Below, piece by piece: positions 25,409 through 33,834 of a stretch of DNA of 64,000 nt. The stretch comes from Paludibacteraceae bacterium (GTDB lineage: Bacteria > Bacteroidota > Bacteroidia > Bacteroidales > Paludibacteraceae), in assembly GCA_905233375.1 (NCBI GenBank), contig CAJOEJ010000018.1, positions 1 through 64,000 of the forward strand, given 5' to 3'. Under the pieces are notes generated by a model that worked only from the letters and a program-made list of their open reading frames with translations, ran no database searches and was not told the DNA's origin. Every line of letters starts with the position of its first letter. Position 1 is the stretch's first letter. A program made the position numbers and the translations under genes.

Positions 25409-26302
25409 ATGAAAAATATTGCCTTTATTATCAACCCTGTCTCGGGTTCGCAAGAGACACAGAACGCCAAGCGCAAGTTGCCCAAACTCATCATGCAGAC
25501 CCTGGACGCGCAACAATGGCTACCCAATATCGCCTTCACCGAATACGCCGGACATGCCGTGGAGATGGCGCACCAGTACGCACGGATGGGCTTCGACGCG
25601 GTGGTAGCTGTCGGAGGAGACGGAACTGTCAACGAGGTGGTACGCGGACTCCGCGGATCCGAAACCGCACTGGGCATCATACCTATGGGAAGCGGCAACG
25701 GTTTTGCACGCCATCTGAACATCCCCATCCGCCCCCAACGGGCACTCGAGATGCTCAACCGATCCGAACCCATCCGCGTGGACTACGGATTAGCCAACGA
25801 CCGGCTTTTTGTCAGCACCTGCGGGACCGGCTTTGACGCCGTCATCGCGGATCATTTTGCCGGAAGCAACAAACGCGGGTTCAGCACTTACTTCCAGAAC
25901 ATTCTCCAGGACGTGTTCAGCTACACACCGCAGACCTACCACCTCGTCGGCGACGGACTCGACCTCACCCACAAAGCCTTCCTTATCACGTTCGCGAACG
26001 CCAACCAGTGGGGATACGAAGCGCTCATAGCGCCCAAAGCCAGCGTTCAGGACGGCAAAATGGATATCATGCTCATGTCGAGCCACGCACTCTTGGGCAG
26101 CGCAGGACTCGCACTCAGACTCTTCGCCGGTAGCATCGACGACAGCCATTTCATGGACACTATACGCGCCAAAGAGATCACACTCGAGCGCGAAGATGCG
26201 GCGCCCTTCCACATTGACGGAGACCCCGTCGAGATGGAAAAAGACATACACATCCGCATCGTCGAAGACGGCATCAAAGTACTGGTAGAAAAACGTTTTT
26301 AA
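25409..26302 (+). CDS. Diacylglycerol-kinase-family lipid kinase
   Basis: 297 residues. DAGK catalytic domain: IAFIINPVSGS (about 4-14), the ATP-binding VVAVGGDGTVNEVVRGL (about 64-80), LGIIPMGSGNGFARHL (about 89-104) and a C-terminal FHIDGDPVE motif near 270. Family members phosphorylate diacylglycerol, sphingosine or related lipids at the membrane; the substrate is not determined by sequence. The ATG at 25409 is used because the longer frame (25331) begins inside the -7 box. It is followed at 5 bp by a secreted-protein gene and then xseA, suggesting one transcript. Confidence 0.92.
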   Translation: MKNIAFIINPVSGSQETQNAKRKLPKLIMQTLDAQQWLPNIAFTEYAGHAVEMAHQYARMGFDAVVAVGGDGTVNEVVRGLRGSETALGIIPMGSGNGFARHLNIPIRPQRALEMLNRSEPIRVDYGLANDRLFVSTCGTGFDAVIADHFAGSNKRGFSTYFQNILQDVFSYTPQTYHLVGDGLDLTHKAFLITFANANQWGYEALIAPKASVQDGKMDIMLMSSHALLGSAGLALRLFAGSIDDSHFMDTIRAKEITLEREDAAPFHIDGDPVEMEKDIHIRIVEDGIKVLVEKRF

Positions 26303-26307
26303 GCACA

Positions 26308-27285
26308 ATGAAAAAATTATTCTTTTCTCTTTGCTGTGTACTGACAGCCCTGACAATATGGGCGGAAGAACCTGTTACCATCCTCGCCCCCGATACCATC
26401 ATCAACAAACAGCCATTCACCCTCAACGATCAGGGAATCACCATTTCCGTGAGTCAAGGCTCGGCTTACCCCGCTACGTACAGTTACAATAACCTCGGCG
26501 TCACCTATTTTGCCTGCCTCGCGAATGCTAACATGACCATCAGCGCAGAGCAACCCATCAAAGGTATTGCCATCAACGGATGGGTCCGAAAGAATTTCTC
26601 CGCGACCTGCAACTACGGTTCGATCGATTTCCTGTCCGACGACTCCGAAGACACGTACGGCTATCCCGTATTGACCGTCTCGGACATCAATAACCCGAGC
26701 GTTACGATCAGTTGCGCCAACCAGTTGCGTTGTTTCAGCGTGGAGGTCTATTTCTCCCAGAACCCGGACGAACCCCAAGGCGAAATCATGGACACCGTCC
26801 GTTTTGTAGCCGTTACGGCACAAGCATTGGACTACTCCGAAGACTCAACTTATTCGTCCGCCGGGCACTACTCCTATTGGGTGATGCTCGCGCCGCAACA
26901 GACCTATCCCCAGGTCTGGCTATCCCTCTATGCCGCACAAAGAGGCGACCTCAGCGGGCAATACTCGCCGTACAACTACAACGTGGACGAATACACCTAC
27001 GTCCAACTGGGCTCGGAGACTTGGGAGTACGAATATGCCTACGACCAGGACTTCACCATCACCAAAACGCCGCAAGGGTACCACTTCGAAGGATGGATCA
27101 TCGCGGACAATGACATCCAATATGAGTTCGTCTATGACGGACCCGTCTCGATAGCGGAGCCCGAGGAAGACGAGACCTTCCTGGACCTTACCCGAGACGG
27201 GAACGAGACGGCAAGCAAGATACTGCAGGACGGACGTTTGTATATCCGTCGCGGTGACAAGACCTACAACGCATTAGGCTTCTAA
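26308..27285 (+). CDS. Secreted protein with T9SS-like C-terminal tail
   Basis: 325 residues. Signal peptide MKKLFFSLCCVLTALTIWA, then two beta-rich segments. The first (about 25-150) has an IKGIAINGWVRKNFSA strand; the second (about 160-280) is very Tyr-rich. The C-terminal KILQDGRLYIRRGDKTYN (about 302-319) resembles the end of a T9SS sorting domain and matches the tail of the BspA-like protein at 16575-17540. It stops earlier (ALGF) than usual for such tails. Function unknown. It lies between the lipid kinase and xseA with gaps of 5 and 12 bp. Confidence 0.7.
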   Translation: MKKLFFSLCCVLTALTIWAEEPVTILAPDTIINKQPFTLNDQGITISVSQGSAYPATYSYNNLGVTYFACLANANMTISAEQPIKGIAINGWVRKNFSATCNYGSIDFLSDDSEDTYGYPVLTVSDINNPSVTISCANQLRCFSVEVYFSQNPDEPQGEIMDTVRFVAVTAQALDYSEDSTYSSAGHYSYWVMLAPQQTYPQVWLSLYAAQRGDLSGQYSPYNYNVDEYTYVQLGSETWEYEYAYDQDFTITKTPQGYHFEGWIIADNDIQYEFVYDGPVSIAEPEEDETFLDLTRDGNETASKILQDGRLYIRRGDKTYNALGF

Positions 27286-27297
27286 TCCGCAAACGCT

Positions 27298-28416
27298 ATG
27301 GACGCACTCACCTTGACCCAGTTATGCCACCTCATCGGCGAAGCCATCGACGATGCGCTCGAACCGGCGTATTGGGTCAAGGCGGAGATAAGCAGCCTAT
27401 CCTCCAAAGGAGGACATCTCTATCTGGAACTGGTGGACGGCAAAACAGCCAAGATGCGTGCCACCTGCTGGCAAGGAAACAAAGAACTGCTCTTGGCTTA
27501 TTTCCAGGCGGAAACAGGACAGACGCTTCAGGTGGGAATGTCGGTTCTGGTGGAGGTGGAGATCCAATGGCACGCCGTCTATGGACTCAGCCTTTCCATC
27601 GTCGGCATCGATCCGTCTTATACCCTCGGCGAGGTGGCACGGCAACGACAACGGACCATCGAGCAACTCAAAGCCGACGGGCTGTTGGACGCGCAGCAAC
27701 TGTTACCGCTCCCCACTCTCATCCGCCGGATCGCCGTCATCTCGTCGCCTTCCGCCGCCGGATACGGAGATTTCCAGCATCAACTGCTGAACAGCGGGTA
27801 TCGTTTTGAGACCACCCTGTTCGGAGCAACGATGCAAGGCGAAGGAGCCGCCAAGTCCATCATCGCCGCACTCGAAGAAATAACCAATGAGCAATCACCA
27901 ATCACCAATAACCAATACGACGCCATCGTCATCATCCGCGGAGGAGGAGCCGTTTCCGATCTCTCTTGTTTTGATGACTACACGCTCTGCGCCGTGTGCG
28001 CACAATGCGAACTCCCCGTCATTACCGGTATCGGACACACGCGGGATGTCTCCGTATTGGACCTCGTCGCGCATCAGGCGCTCAAGACACCTACTGCCGT
28101 CGCCGAGTGGCTCATTCATCGTCTGGACAGCCAGGCAGCACGCATTGACGACCTGTTCACACGCTTGCACCGCACCGCCGAAAGGCAGATTCTTATCCGC
28201 AGACACCGGATCGAACTGCTCGAACAACGACTTGCCGCGTGCAATCCCGAACGCTTCTACCAGCGCGGGTACAGCCTCGTCACCAAGAACGGGAAACCCG
28301 TTCGCTCCACCAAAGACCTGCAACCCGGCGATATACTCACCCTCCACCTCATGGACGGAGAAACAAACATAGAAGTAATCCCACATTCTGAATCGTGTCC
28401 AAAGAGCAGTACATAG
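27298..28416 (+). CDS. xseA: Exodeoxyribonuclease VII large subunit
   Basis: 372 residues, shorter than the E. coli protein (456). N-terminal OB fold (about 1-105, YWVKAEISSLSSKGGHLYLEL), catalytic domain with ISSPSAAGYGDF near 150, VIIRGGGAVSDLSCFDDY (about 211-228) and TGIGHTRDVSVLD (about 242-254), and a shortened coiled-coil region. It degrades single-stranded DNA with XseB. No xseB gene follows, although they often neighbour. Residues 195-207 (ITNEQSPITNNQY) are an in-frame CCAAT-type micro-repeat in the loop before VIIRGGG. The last 22 bp overlap the next gene. Confidence 0.93.
   Translation: MDALTLTQLCHLIGEAIDDALEPAYWVKAEISSLSSKGGHLYLELVDGKTAKMRATCWQGNKELLLAYFQAETGQTLQVGMSVLVEVEIQWHAVYGLSLSIVGIDPSYTLGEVARQRQRTIEQLKADGLLDAQQLLPLPTLIRRIAVISSPSAAGYGDFQHQLLNSGYRFETTLFGATMQGEGAAKSIIAALEEITNEQSPITNNQYDAIVIIRGGGAVSDLSCFDDYTLCAVCAQCELPVITGIGHTRDVSVLDLVAHQALKTPTAVAEWLIHRLDSQAARIDDLFTRLHRTAERQILIRRHRIELLEQRLAACNPERFYQRGYSLVTKNGKPVRSTKDLQPGDILTLHLMDGETNIEVIPHSESCPKSST
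27882..27917 (+). repeat. CCAAT-type micro-repeat inside xseA
   Basis: 36 bp of CAATCACCAATAACCAAT-type sequence encoding NEQSPITNNQ in frame. Confidence 0.8.
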
Positions 28417-29144
28417 GAGCCGTCATCCTTCTGTCCGTCGGATTGGTAGTCTGGTTCGTCATGGCGTTCCGCCCGCAGCCCGTCCTGTCCTTTCCGCCTG
28501 AACAGACCCTCAATACCGACAGCTTGCGGAGGGACAGTATAGCACGCGCAAAAGCGCATCGGGACAGCCTGCGCGAAGCACGATGGGAACATATCAAAGA
28601 TTCGTTCCAACGTATCGACGACGCGCGGTTTGCACAATGGACCGCCGAACGGCAGGCTCGCTACGACTCCTTCCGACTTGCCGACTCTCTTTGGCGTGAC
28701 TCGGTCGGCATGCACTATGTGCGCAAAATAAAAAAAGACACCGTCCTCAACCTCAACACCACCGACACCACCGAACTCCAGCTCATCCGCGGTATTGGAG
28801 CATACACTGCCGGACGCATCATCCGTTACCGCGAAGAATTAGGCGGTTTCTATAGTCCCGTCCAACTCACCGACGAAGCCTTGCAGAACCTGCATCTGGA
28901 CTCGCTACTCCCGCATTTCACAGCCTCGCCGGACAGCCTGCGGACGCTCAATGTGAACCGCTGCTCCGTCGCACAGCTGGTCAAACACCCCTATCTCCGC
29001 TTCGAACAGGCTAAAGCCATTTACCAGTTACGGCGCAAAAAAATCACACTAACCGGCATCGAAGATCTGCGTGCTCTTCCGCAACTCGATTCCGCCGACA
29101 TCAACCGGCTACAATACTACTTGCGCTTTGACAAGGCGTTTTGA
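28395..29144 (+). CDS. Membrane-anchored helix-hairpin-helix (ComEA-like) protein
   Basis: 249 residues. An N-terminal membrane segment (about 7-25) is followed by a charged helical linker and paired helix-hairpin-helix motifs. The first is LNLNTTDTTELQLIRGIGAYTAGRIIRYREELGG (in part, about 117-150); a second, degenerate one runs from LNVNRCSVAQLVKHPYLRFEQA (about 186-207). This is the Bacteroidota ComEA-like architecture, which binds DNA non-specifically and may act in uptake or repair. The start is GTG at 28395, 22 bp inside xseA. No upstream alternative exists in frame. The gene ends in a terminator that overlaps the next promoter. Confidence 0.82.
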   Translation: MSKEQYIGAVILLSVGLVVWFVMAFRPQPVLSFPPEQTLNTDSLRRDSIARAKAHRDSLREARWEHIKDSFQRIDDARFAQWTAERQARYDSFRLADSLWRDSVGMHYVRKIKKDTVLNLNTTDTTELQLIRGIGAYTAGRIIRYREELGGFYSPVQLTDEALQNLHLDSLLPHFTASPDSLRTLNVNRCSVAQLVKHPYLRFEQAKAIYQLRRKKITLTGIEDLRALPQLDSADINRLQYYLRFDKAF

Positions 29145-29184
29145 CAAAAAAACGCACAAAAATTTGTATATGTGCGTTTTTTTT
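29145..29184 (+). terminator. Terminator overlapping the GH105 promoter
   Basis: AAAAACGCACA/TGTGCGTTTTT stem with a T8 run. The loop contains the TTTG (-33) of the downstream promoter. Confidence 0.8.
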
Positions 29185-29194
29185 CGTACCTTTG
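29163..29194 (+). promoter_or_regulatory. Promoter of the GH105-murI unit
   Basis: TTTG (29163-29166), 20 bp, TACCTTTG (29187-29194). Confidence 0.87.
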
Positions 29195-29229
29195 CAGCCA
29201 ATTAACAATCGTATAACAACAACGCCCGA

Positions 29230-30417
29230 ATGAACATGAAGCAGTTTACTCTCTGTGCCACCTTTATCCTCTCGTTCCTCCTGTGCCTCACGGGATGCCG
29301 GAGAACCAACGAATATCTGGACTTGGCGCAACAAATCGCGCAAAGCGAGATGAAGCATCATCACGAGTTATGGACATGCGACGGAGCCGCTAAACCCAAA
29401 TGGGAGTACACCCCTACTCTCATGGCGCGGGCGTTTGTGGACTTGTACTCCGCCACGGACGACACCCTCTATCTGAACCATGCACAGCGCTTCGCAGACC
29501 AGTTCATCGGCGAAGACGGAACCATCCTCACGTACAAGCAGAGCCTCTACAACATGGACCGTATTCAGGGCGGTAACTTCCTCATTCTGCTCAATAACAT
29601 CAACCCCCAGCCCCAATATCGGACGGCGATCGAAACGCTGCGTGACCAGTTACGCGACCAGCCACGTACAACCGAAGGAGGATTCTGGCACAAACAGGTC
29701 TATGAACACCAGATGTGGCTGGACGGCTTGTTCACCGGCACAACGTTCTATGCACGCTACGCAGCATGGAAACCCGAACCCGAAGCGTGGTCCGACGTCG
29801 CCAGCCAATTCCTTATTATAGACGCGCACACGCGCAAGGCGAACGGACTCAACCACCACGGATGGGATGAGAGCCGCCGGATGGGATGGAGCGATTCTAT
29901 CACCGGGTGTAGTCCCGAGACGTGGGGACGCGCACAAGGATGGTACGTCATGGCGCTGTGCGACGTGCTCGAACTCATGCCTGCCGACCAGCCCGAACGG
30001 GGTGAATTGATCGCCATCCTCAACCGCGTCATGAATGCCTTGCTGACTCTTCAGGATCCCGCAACGCACCTATGGTATCAGGTGCCCGATCGGGGCGGAG
30101 AAGAAGGCAATTACCTTGAGTCAACATGCTCCGCCATGTACTGCTTTGCCATGGCGAAAGGAGCCCGCCTGGGAGTGTTGCCGGAGCAGTACAAACAAGA
30201 AGCTAAAGAAGTACTTAACGGACTGAAAAACAACAAGATTCAAACCGACGAAGACGGTTCTTTGTCCTTGACAGACTGTTGTGCGGTTGCCGGACTCGGA
30301 GGTAACCCCTATCGCGACGGAACATACGAATATTACATCCACGAACGCATATGTGCCAACGATCCGAAAGGGGTCGCTCCGCTCATTCTGGCATGCATCG
30401 AATTAAGCAAACTGTAA
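29230..30417 (+). CDS. GH105-family unsaturated uronyl hydrolase lipoprotein
   Basis: 395 residues. Lipoprotein signal (lipobox LTGC, Cys about 23), then an (alpha/alpha)6 barrel of the GH88/GH105 type. Visible are WEYTPTLMARAF near 57, the catalytic-Asp motif MWLDGLFTGTTFYARY (about 161-176), GWSDSITGCSPETWGRAQGWY (in part, about 221-241), LWYQVPDRGG near 281 and YLESTCSAMYCFAMAKG near 295. GH105 enzymes remove the unsaturated galacturonyl residue left by pectate or rhamnogalacturonan lyases, so it fits with the galacturonate locus at 36.9-45.4 kb. The start may be the second ATG (29236). murI follows at 4 bp. Confidence 0.88.
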   Translation: MNMKQFTLCATFILSFLLCLTGCRRTNEYLDLAQQIAQSEMKHHHELWTCDGAAKPKWEYTPTLMARAFVDLYSATDDTLYLNHAQRFADQFIGEDGTILTYKQSLYNMDRIQGGNFLILLNNINPQPQYRTAIETLRDQLRDQPRTTEGGFWHKQVYEHQMWLDGLFTGTTFYARYAAWKPEPEAWSDVASQFLIIDAHTRKANGLNHHGWDESRRMGWSDSITGCSPETWGRAQGWYVMALCDVLELMPADQPERGELIAILNRVMNALLTLQDPATHLWYQVPDRGGEEGNYLESTCSAMYCFAMAKGARLGVLPEQYKQEAKEVLNGLKNNKIQTDEDGSLSLTDCCAVAGLGGNPYRDGTYEYYIHERICANDPKGVAPLILACIELSKL

Positions 30418-30421
30418 TCCC

Positions 30422-31273
30422 GTGAAAATAGGTGTTTTTGATAGTGGATACGGCGGTTTGACCATCCTGCGTTCCATCCGCAAAGTGCTTCCCCAATACG
30501 ATTATATCTATTTGGGTGACAATGCCCGTGCGCCCTATGGAACCCATTCGTTCGAGGTCATCTACCGCTACACCCTGCAAGCGGTTCGTTTCCTGTTCGA
30601 CCAAGGCTGTACTTTGGTCATCTTGGCATGCAACACAGCGTCAGCAAAAGCCCTGCGAACCATTCAGCAATGCGACCTTCCCGCAATAAATCACCAATTA
30701 CAAATCTCCAATAACCAATCACCCCGGGTGAATGTTCTGGGCGTCATCCGCCCTACCGTGGAAGCCGTTCCGTCTATCACCCAAACAGGGCACGTCGGCA
30801 TCCTGGCGACACCCGCTACCGTGAGCTCCGAGTCCTACGTATTGGAATTGGCAAAAATCTCCGACACCCTAAAAGTCTCCCAACAGGCATGCCCGCTGTG
30901 GGTGCCTCTCATCGAAGCCGGTGAACACGAGTCACAAGGAGCGGATTTCTTTGTAAACAAATACCTTCAGTCCTTGCTTGAACAAGACCCCGAAATCGAC
31001 ACGCTCGTGTTAGGTTGCACCCACTATCCACTCTTGTTGCCCAAAATCGGACAATGGTTGAAAGACCACTCCGATATTCGCGTCATTGCGCAAGGTTCTC
31101 TGGTCGCAGACAGCCTCGCCGACTACCTCAAACGCCATCCCGAATACCAACAGCAGTTAACCCGAAACGGCACCTGTTCCTACCTCACGACCGAGAACGC
31201 GGAACGCTTCTCCGAATCGGCGTCACTCTTCCTCGACACACCCGTTCAGGCACAGCAAATATGCTTGAATTAA
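30422..31273 (+). CDS. murI: Glutamate racemase
   Basis: 283 residues. Makes D-glutamate for peptidoglycan. Both catalytic cysteine motifs are present: VILACNTASAKALR (about 67-80) and LVLGCTHYPLLLPKI (about 197-211), as is the N-terminal FDSGYGGLTIL. The start is GTG at 30422, 4 bp after the GH105 stop. Residues 89-102 (INHQLQISNNQSPR) are an in-frame CCAAT-type micro-repeat in the segment between DLPA and VNVLGVIRPTVEA, where relatives are shorter. The gene ends in a terminator that overlaps the pnp promoter. Confidence 0.94.
   Translation: MKIGVFDSGYGGLTILRSIRKVLPQYDYIYLGDNARAPYGTHSFEVIYRYTLQAVRFLFDQGCTLVILACNTASAKALRTIQQCDLPAINHQLQISNNQSPRVNVLGVIRPTVEAVPSITQTGHVGILATPATVSSESYVLELAKISDTLKVSQQACPLWVPLIEAGEHESQGADFFVNKYLQSLLEQDPEIDTLVLGCTHYPLLLPKIGQWLKDHSDIRVIAQGSLVADSLADYLKRHPEYQQQLTRNGTCSYLTTENAERFSESASLFLDTPVQAQQICLN
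30685..30723 (+). repeat. CCAAT-type micro-repeat inside murI
   Basis: 39 bp of AATCACCAATTACAAATC-type sequence encoding NHQLQISNNQSP. It shares AATAACCAAT in the same codon frame (NNQ) as the xseA copy. Confidence 0.8.
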
Positions 31274-31323
31274 AGAGAAAATTGTCGCAAATTTCTCGAT
31301 AGTGTTTTATATTTATAAAAAAG

Positions 31324-31346
31324 AGCAAAAATTTTGCTTTTTTTTT
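31324..31346 (+). terminator. Terminator of murI overlapping the pnp promoter
   Basis: AGCAAAA/TTTTGCT around one A, followed by T8. The T run includes the start of the pnp -33 TTTG. Confidence 0.7.
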
Positions 31347-31375
31347 GCATATGTGCGAAAAATGTTGTACCTTTG
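31344..31375 (+). promoter_or_regulatory. Promoter of pnp
   Basis: TTTG (31344-31347), 20 bp, TACCTTTG (31368-31375). Confidence 0.87.
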
Positions 31376-31381
31376 CATGAC

Positions 31382-31574
31382 TTTTTATGGGTCTAATTGT
31401 TAACCGGACACAAACGGTGTCCATTTGTAGAATTTCTATACCCTCTGGGCTGGCTTAGAGGGGTCTTCACAATCAGGATGTAAAACGCAGTTTTGCAGAC
31501 TGAAGAGCGAGGGCATTACGTAGCGCTATCACAAGGGCATAGCCCGTAGTCGCGCGAGTAATAGCCAGCAGCGA
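31382..31574 (+). ncRNA. Structured pnp leader RNA (homologous to the tRNA-Glu leader)
   Basis: About 190 nt. Hairpins GGACAC/GTGTCC and CCCTCT/AGAGGG lie in the first half. The second half shares GGATGTAAA (31476-31484), ACGTAGCGCTA (31518-31528) and GTAGTCGCGCGAGT (31546-31559) with 9375-9465. The outer stem is ATTAC (31515-31519)/GTAAT (31558-31562), with an inner GGGC/GCCC hairpin at 31535-31545. Confidence 0.65.
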
Positions 31575-33833
31575 ATGAATATTGTTACCAAAGAGATCGC
31601 TCTCCCCGATGGACGAGTGATCAAACTGGAGACAGGCAAATTGGCAAAGCAAGCGGATGGCGCTGTGATGGCGACACTTGGAAACACAATGATTCTTGCT
31701 ACTGTCTGCTCCGCAAAAGATGCAGTACCGGGGACGGATTTCATGCCCCTTACTGTAGAGTACAAAGAGAAATTTGCGTCCGCAGGACGTTTCCCGGGTG
31801 GATTCACCCGCCGCGAAGGAAAAGCATCGGACTACGAAATCCTGATTGCACGTCTGATCGACCGCGCCCTTCGTCCCCTCTTCCCTTCTAACTATCACGC
31901 AGAGACGTTCGTAAACGTTACCATGTATTCGGCGGACGGTATCGACATGCCGGAGTCGATTGCAGGACTCGCAGCGGGTGCGGCGCTCGCTTGCTCCGAC
32001 ATTCCTTTTGAGGGTCCGGTAAGCGAAGTACGCGTAGCACGTGTTGACGGCAAGATGGTCATCAACCCCACGTTCGAGCAATGCGAGCACGCAGACCTTG
32101 AGTTGATGGTGGCTGCCACCTACGACAACATCATGATGGTCGAGGGCGAGATGAAAGAGGTACCCGAATCCGTTATGCTCGAGGCGATCAAGGCTGCCCA
32201 CGAGGCGATCAAACCGCAGTGCCTCGCTATCAACGAGATGATGAAAGCGTACGGCAAAGAGACCAAGCGTGAGTACTGCCACGAGGTGAACGATGAGGAG
32301 TTGAAGCAGGCTGTTCACGACTTCAGTTATGCGCGTGCATATGCGCAGGCAACGAGTGCGGATACGGACAAACACCACCGCGAGGAGATGTTCACCCAGA
32401 TTCGCGAGGACTTCAAGACAGAGAAAGCAGAGTACATGGCGCAGCGTGCAGAGGTATTGGGTATTGATATAGATGAGGTTGCTGCGCTGGTGGACCGTTA
32501 CTACCATGATGTAGAGAAAGAGGCAATGCGTCGCGCCGTGCTCGATGAGGGCAAGCGTCTCGACGGACGTAAGACCACGGAGATCCGTCCTATCTGGTGT
32601 GAGGTGGGATACCTGCCCGGACCTCACGGATCATCTATCTTCACCCGCGGAGAGACACAATCCCTCTCTACCGTTACACTCGGTACCAGCCGCGATGACA
32701 AAATCATCGACGAGGCATTGATCCAGGGTACGGACAAGTTCCTGCTCCACTATAACTTCCCGCCGTTCTCGACGGGCGAAGCGAAAGCACAGCGTGGTGT
32801 AGGTCGTCGCGAGATCGGTCACGGTAACCTCGCTTGCCGCGCACTCAAGAACATGATCCCCGAAGACTTCCCTTATACCGTTCGTGTCGTAAGTGACATC
32901 CTCGAGTCCAACGGTTCGTCCTCTATGGCTACCGTTTGTGCCGGAACACTCGCACTCATGGACGCAGGTGTGCCGATGAAAAAACCGGTTTCCGGTATCG
33001 CAATGGGACTTATCTCCGAGAACCAGGGTAAGAACTACGCTATCCTCTCCGATATCCTTGGTGACGAGGACCACCTCGGCGACATGGACTTCAAGACCAC
33101 TGGTACCAAGGACGGTCTCACCGCTTGCCAGATGGATATCAAAGTGGATGGTCTGAGTTACGAGATCCTCGAGAACGCACTCGCTCAGGCGCACGAGGCA
33201 CGTATGTACATCCTCGGTAAGATCCTTGAGTGCATGCCCGCTCCGCGTGCCGACCTCAAGCCGCACGCTCCGCGTATCGTATCCTTCTACATCCCGAAAG
33301 ATATGATCGGCGCCGTAATAGGCCCGGGCGGAAAGATCATTCAGGGTATCCAGGCTGAGACCGGTGCTGTCATCTCCATCGACGAAGATGAGAAGGGCGG
33401 TAAGGTAGAAGTAGCATCCAACAACGGCGAGTCCATGCAGGCTGCTATCGCAAAGATCAAAGCGATCGTTGCTCTGCCGGAGGTAGGCGAAGAATACGAC
33501 TCCGTTGTGAAGTCCCTCATGCCGTACGGTTGCTTCGTGGAGTTCATGCCGGGCAAGGAAGGTCTGCTGCACATCAGCGAGATCGACTGGAAGCGCTACG
33601 AGACCATGGAAGAGACAGGTATCAAGGAAGGCGATCATATCCGCATCAAGCTGTTGGAGATCGACCCCAAGACCGGTAAGTTCCGTCTCAGCGCAAAAGC
33701 GCTCAAAGAGAAACCGGAAGGCTATGTAGAGCCGGAGAAGCGTGAGCGTCCGCGTCGCGAAGATCGTGACGGCGCACGTCTGGACAGAGGTCCGCGTCCC
33801 GAGCGGCGTGGTCCGAAGCCCGAGCGTCATTAA
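31575..33833 (+). CDS. pnp: Polyribonucleotide nucleotidyltransferase (PNPase)
   Basis: 752 residues. 3'-5' phosphorolytic RNA exonuclease. Two RNase PH domains (about 10-225 and 315-545; the second with [20 protein letters not shown] near 352 and [16 protein letters not shown] near 440), a KH domain (about 570-635, [20 protein letters not shown]) and an S1 domain (about 640-715), then an Arg-rich disordered tail. The ATG at 31575 gives [14 protein letters not shown]. Its unusually long structured leader suggests post-transcriptional control, as is known for E. coli pnp. aroC starts 1 bp after the stop. Confidence 0.97.
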   Translation: MNIVTKEIALPDGRVIKLETGKLAKQADGAVMATLGNTMILATVCSAKDAVPGTDFMPLTVEYKEKFASAGRFPGGFTRREGKASDYEILIARLIDRALRPLFPSNYHAETFVNVTMYSADGIDMPESIAGLAAGAALACSDIPFEGPVSEVRVARVDGKMVINPTFEQCEHADLELMVAATYDNIMMVEGEMKEVPESVMLEAIKAAHEAIKPQCLAINEMMKAYGKETKREYCHEVNDEELKQAVHDFSYARAYAQATSADTDKHHREEMFTQIREDFKTEKAEYMAQRAEVLGIDIDEVAALVDRYYHDVEKEAMRRAVLDEGKRLDGRKTTEIRPIWCEVGYLPGPHGSSIFTRGETQSLSTVTLGTSRDDKIIDEALIQGTDKFLLHYNFPPFSTGEAKAQRGVGRREIGHGNLACRALKNMIPEDFPYTVRVVSDILESNGSSSMATVCAGTLALMDAGVPMKKPVSGIAMGLISENQGKNYAILSDILGDEDHLGDMDFKTTGTKDGLTACQMDIKVDGLSYEILENALAQAHEARMYILGKILECMPAPRADLKPHAPRIVSFYIPKDMIGAVIGPGGKIIQGIQAETGAVISIDEDEKGGKVEVASNNGESMQAAIAKIKAIVALPEVGEEYDSVVKSLMPYGCFVEFMPGKEGLLHISEIDWKRYETMEETGIKEGDHIRIKLLEIDPKTGKFRLSAKALKEKPEGYVEPEKRERPRREDRDGARLDRGPRPERRGPKPERH

Positions 33834-33834
33834 T

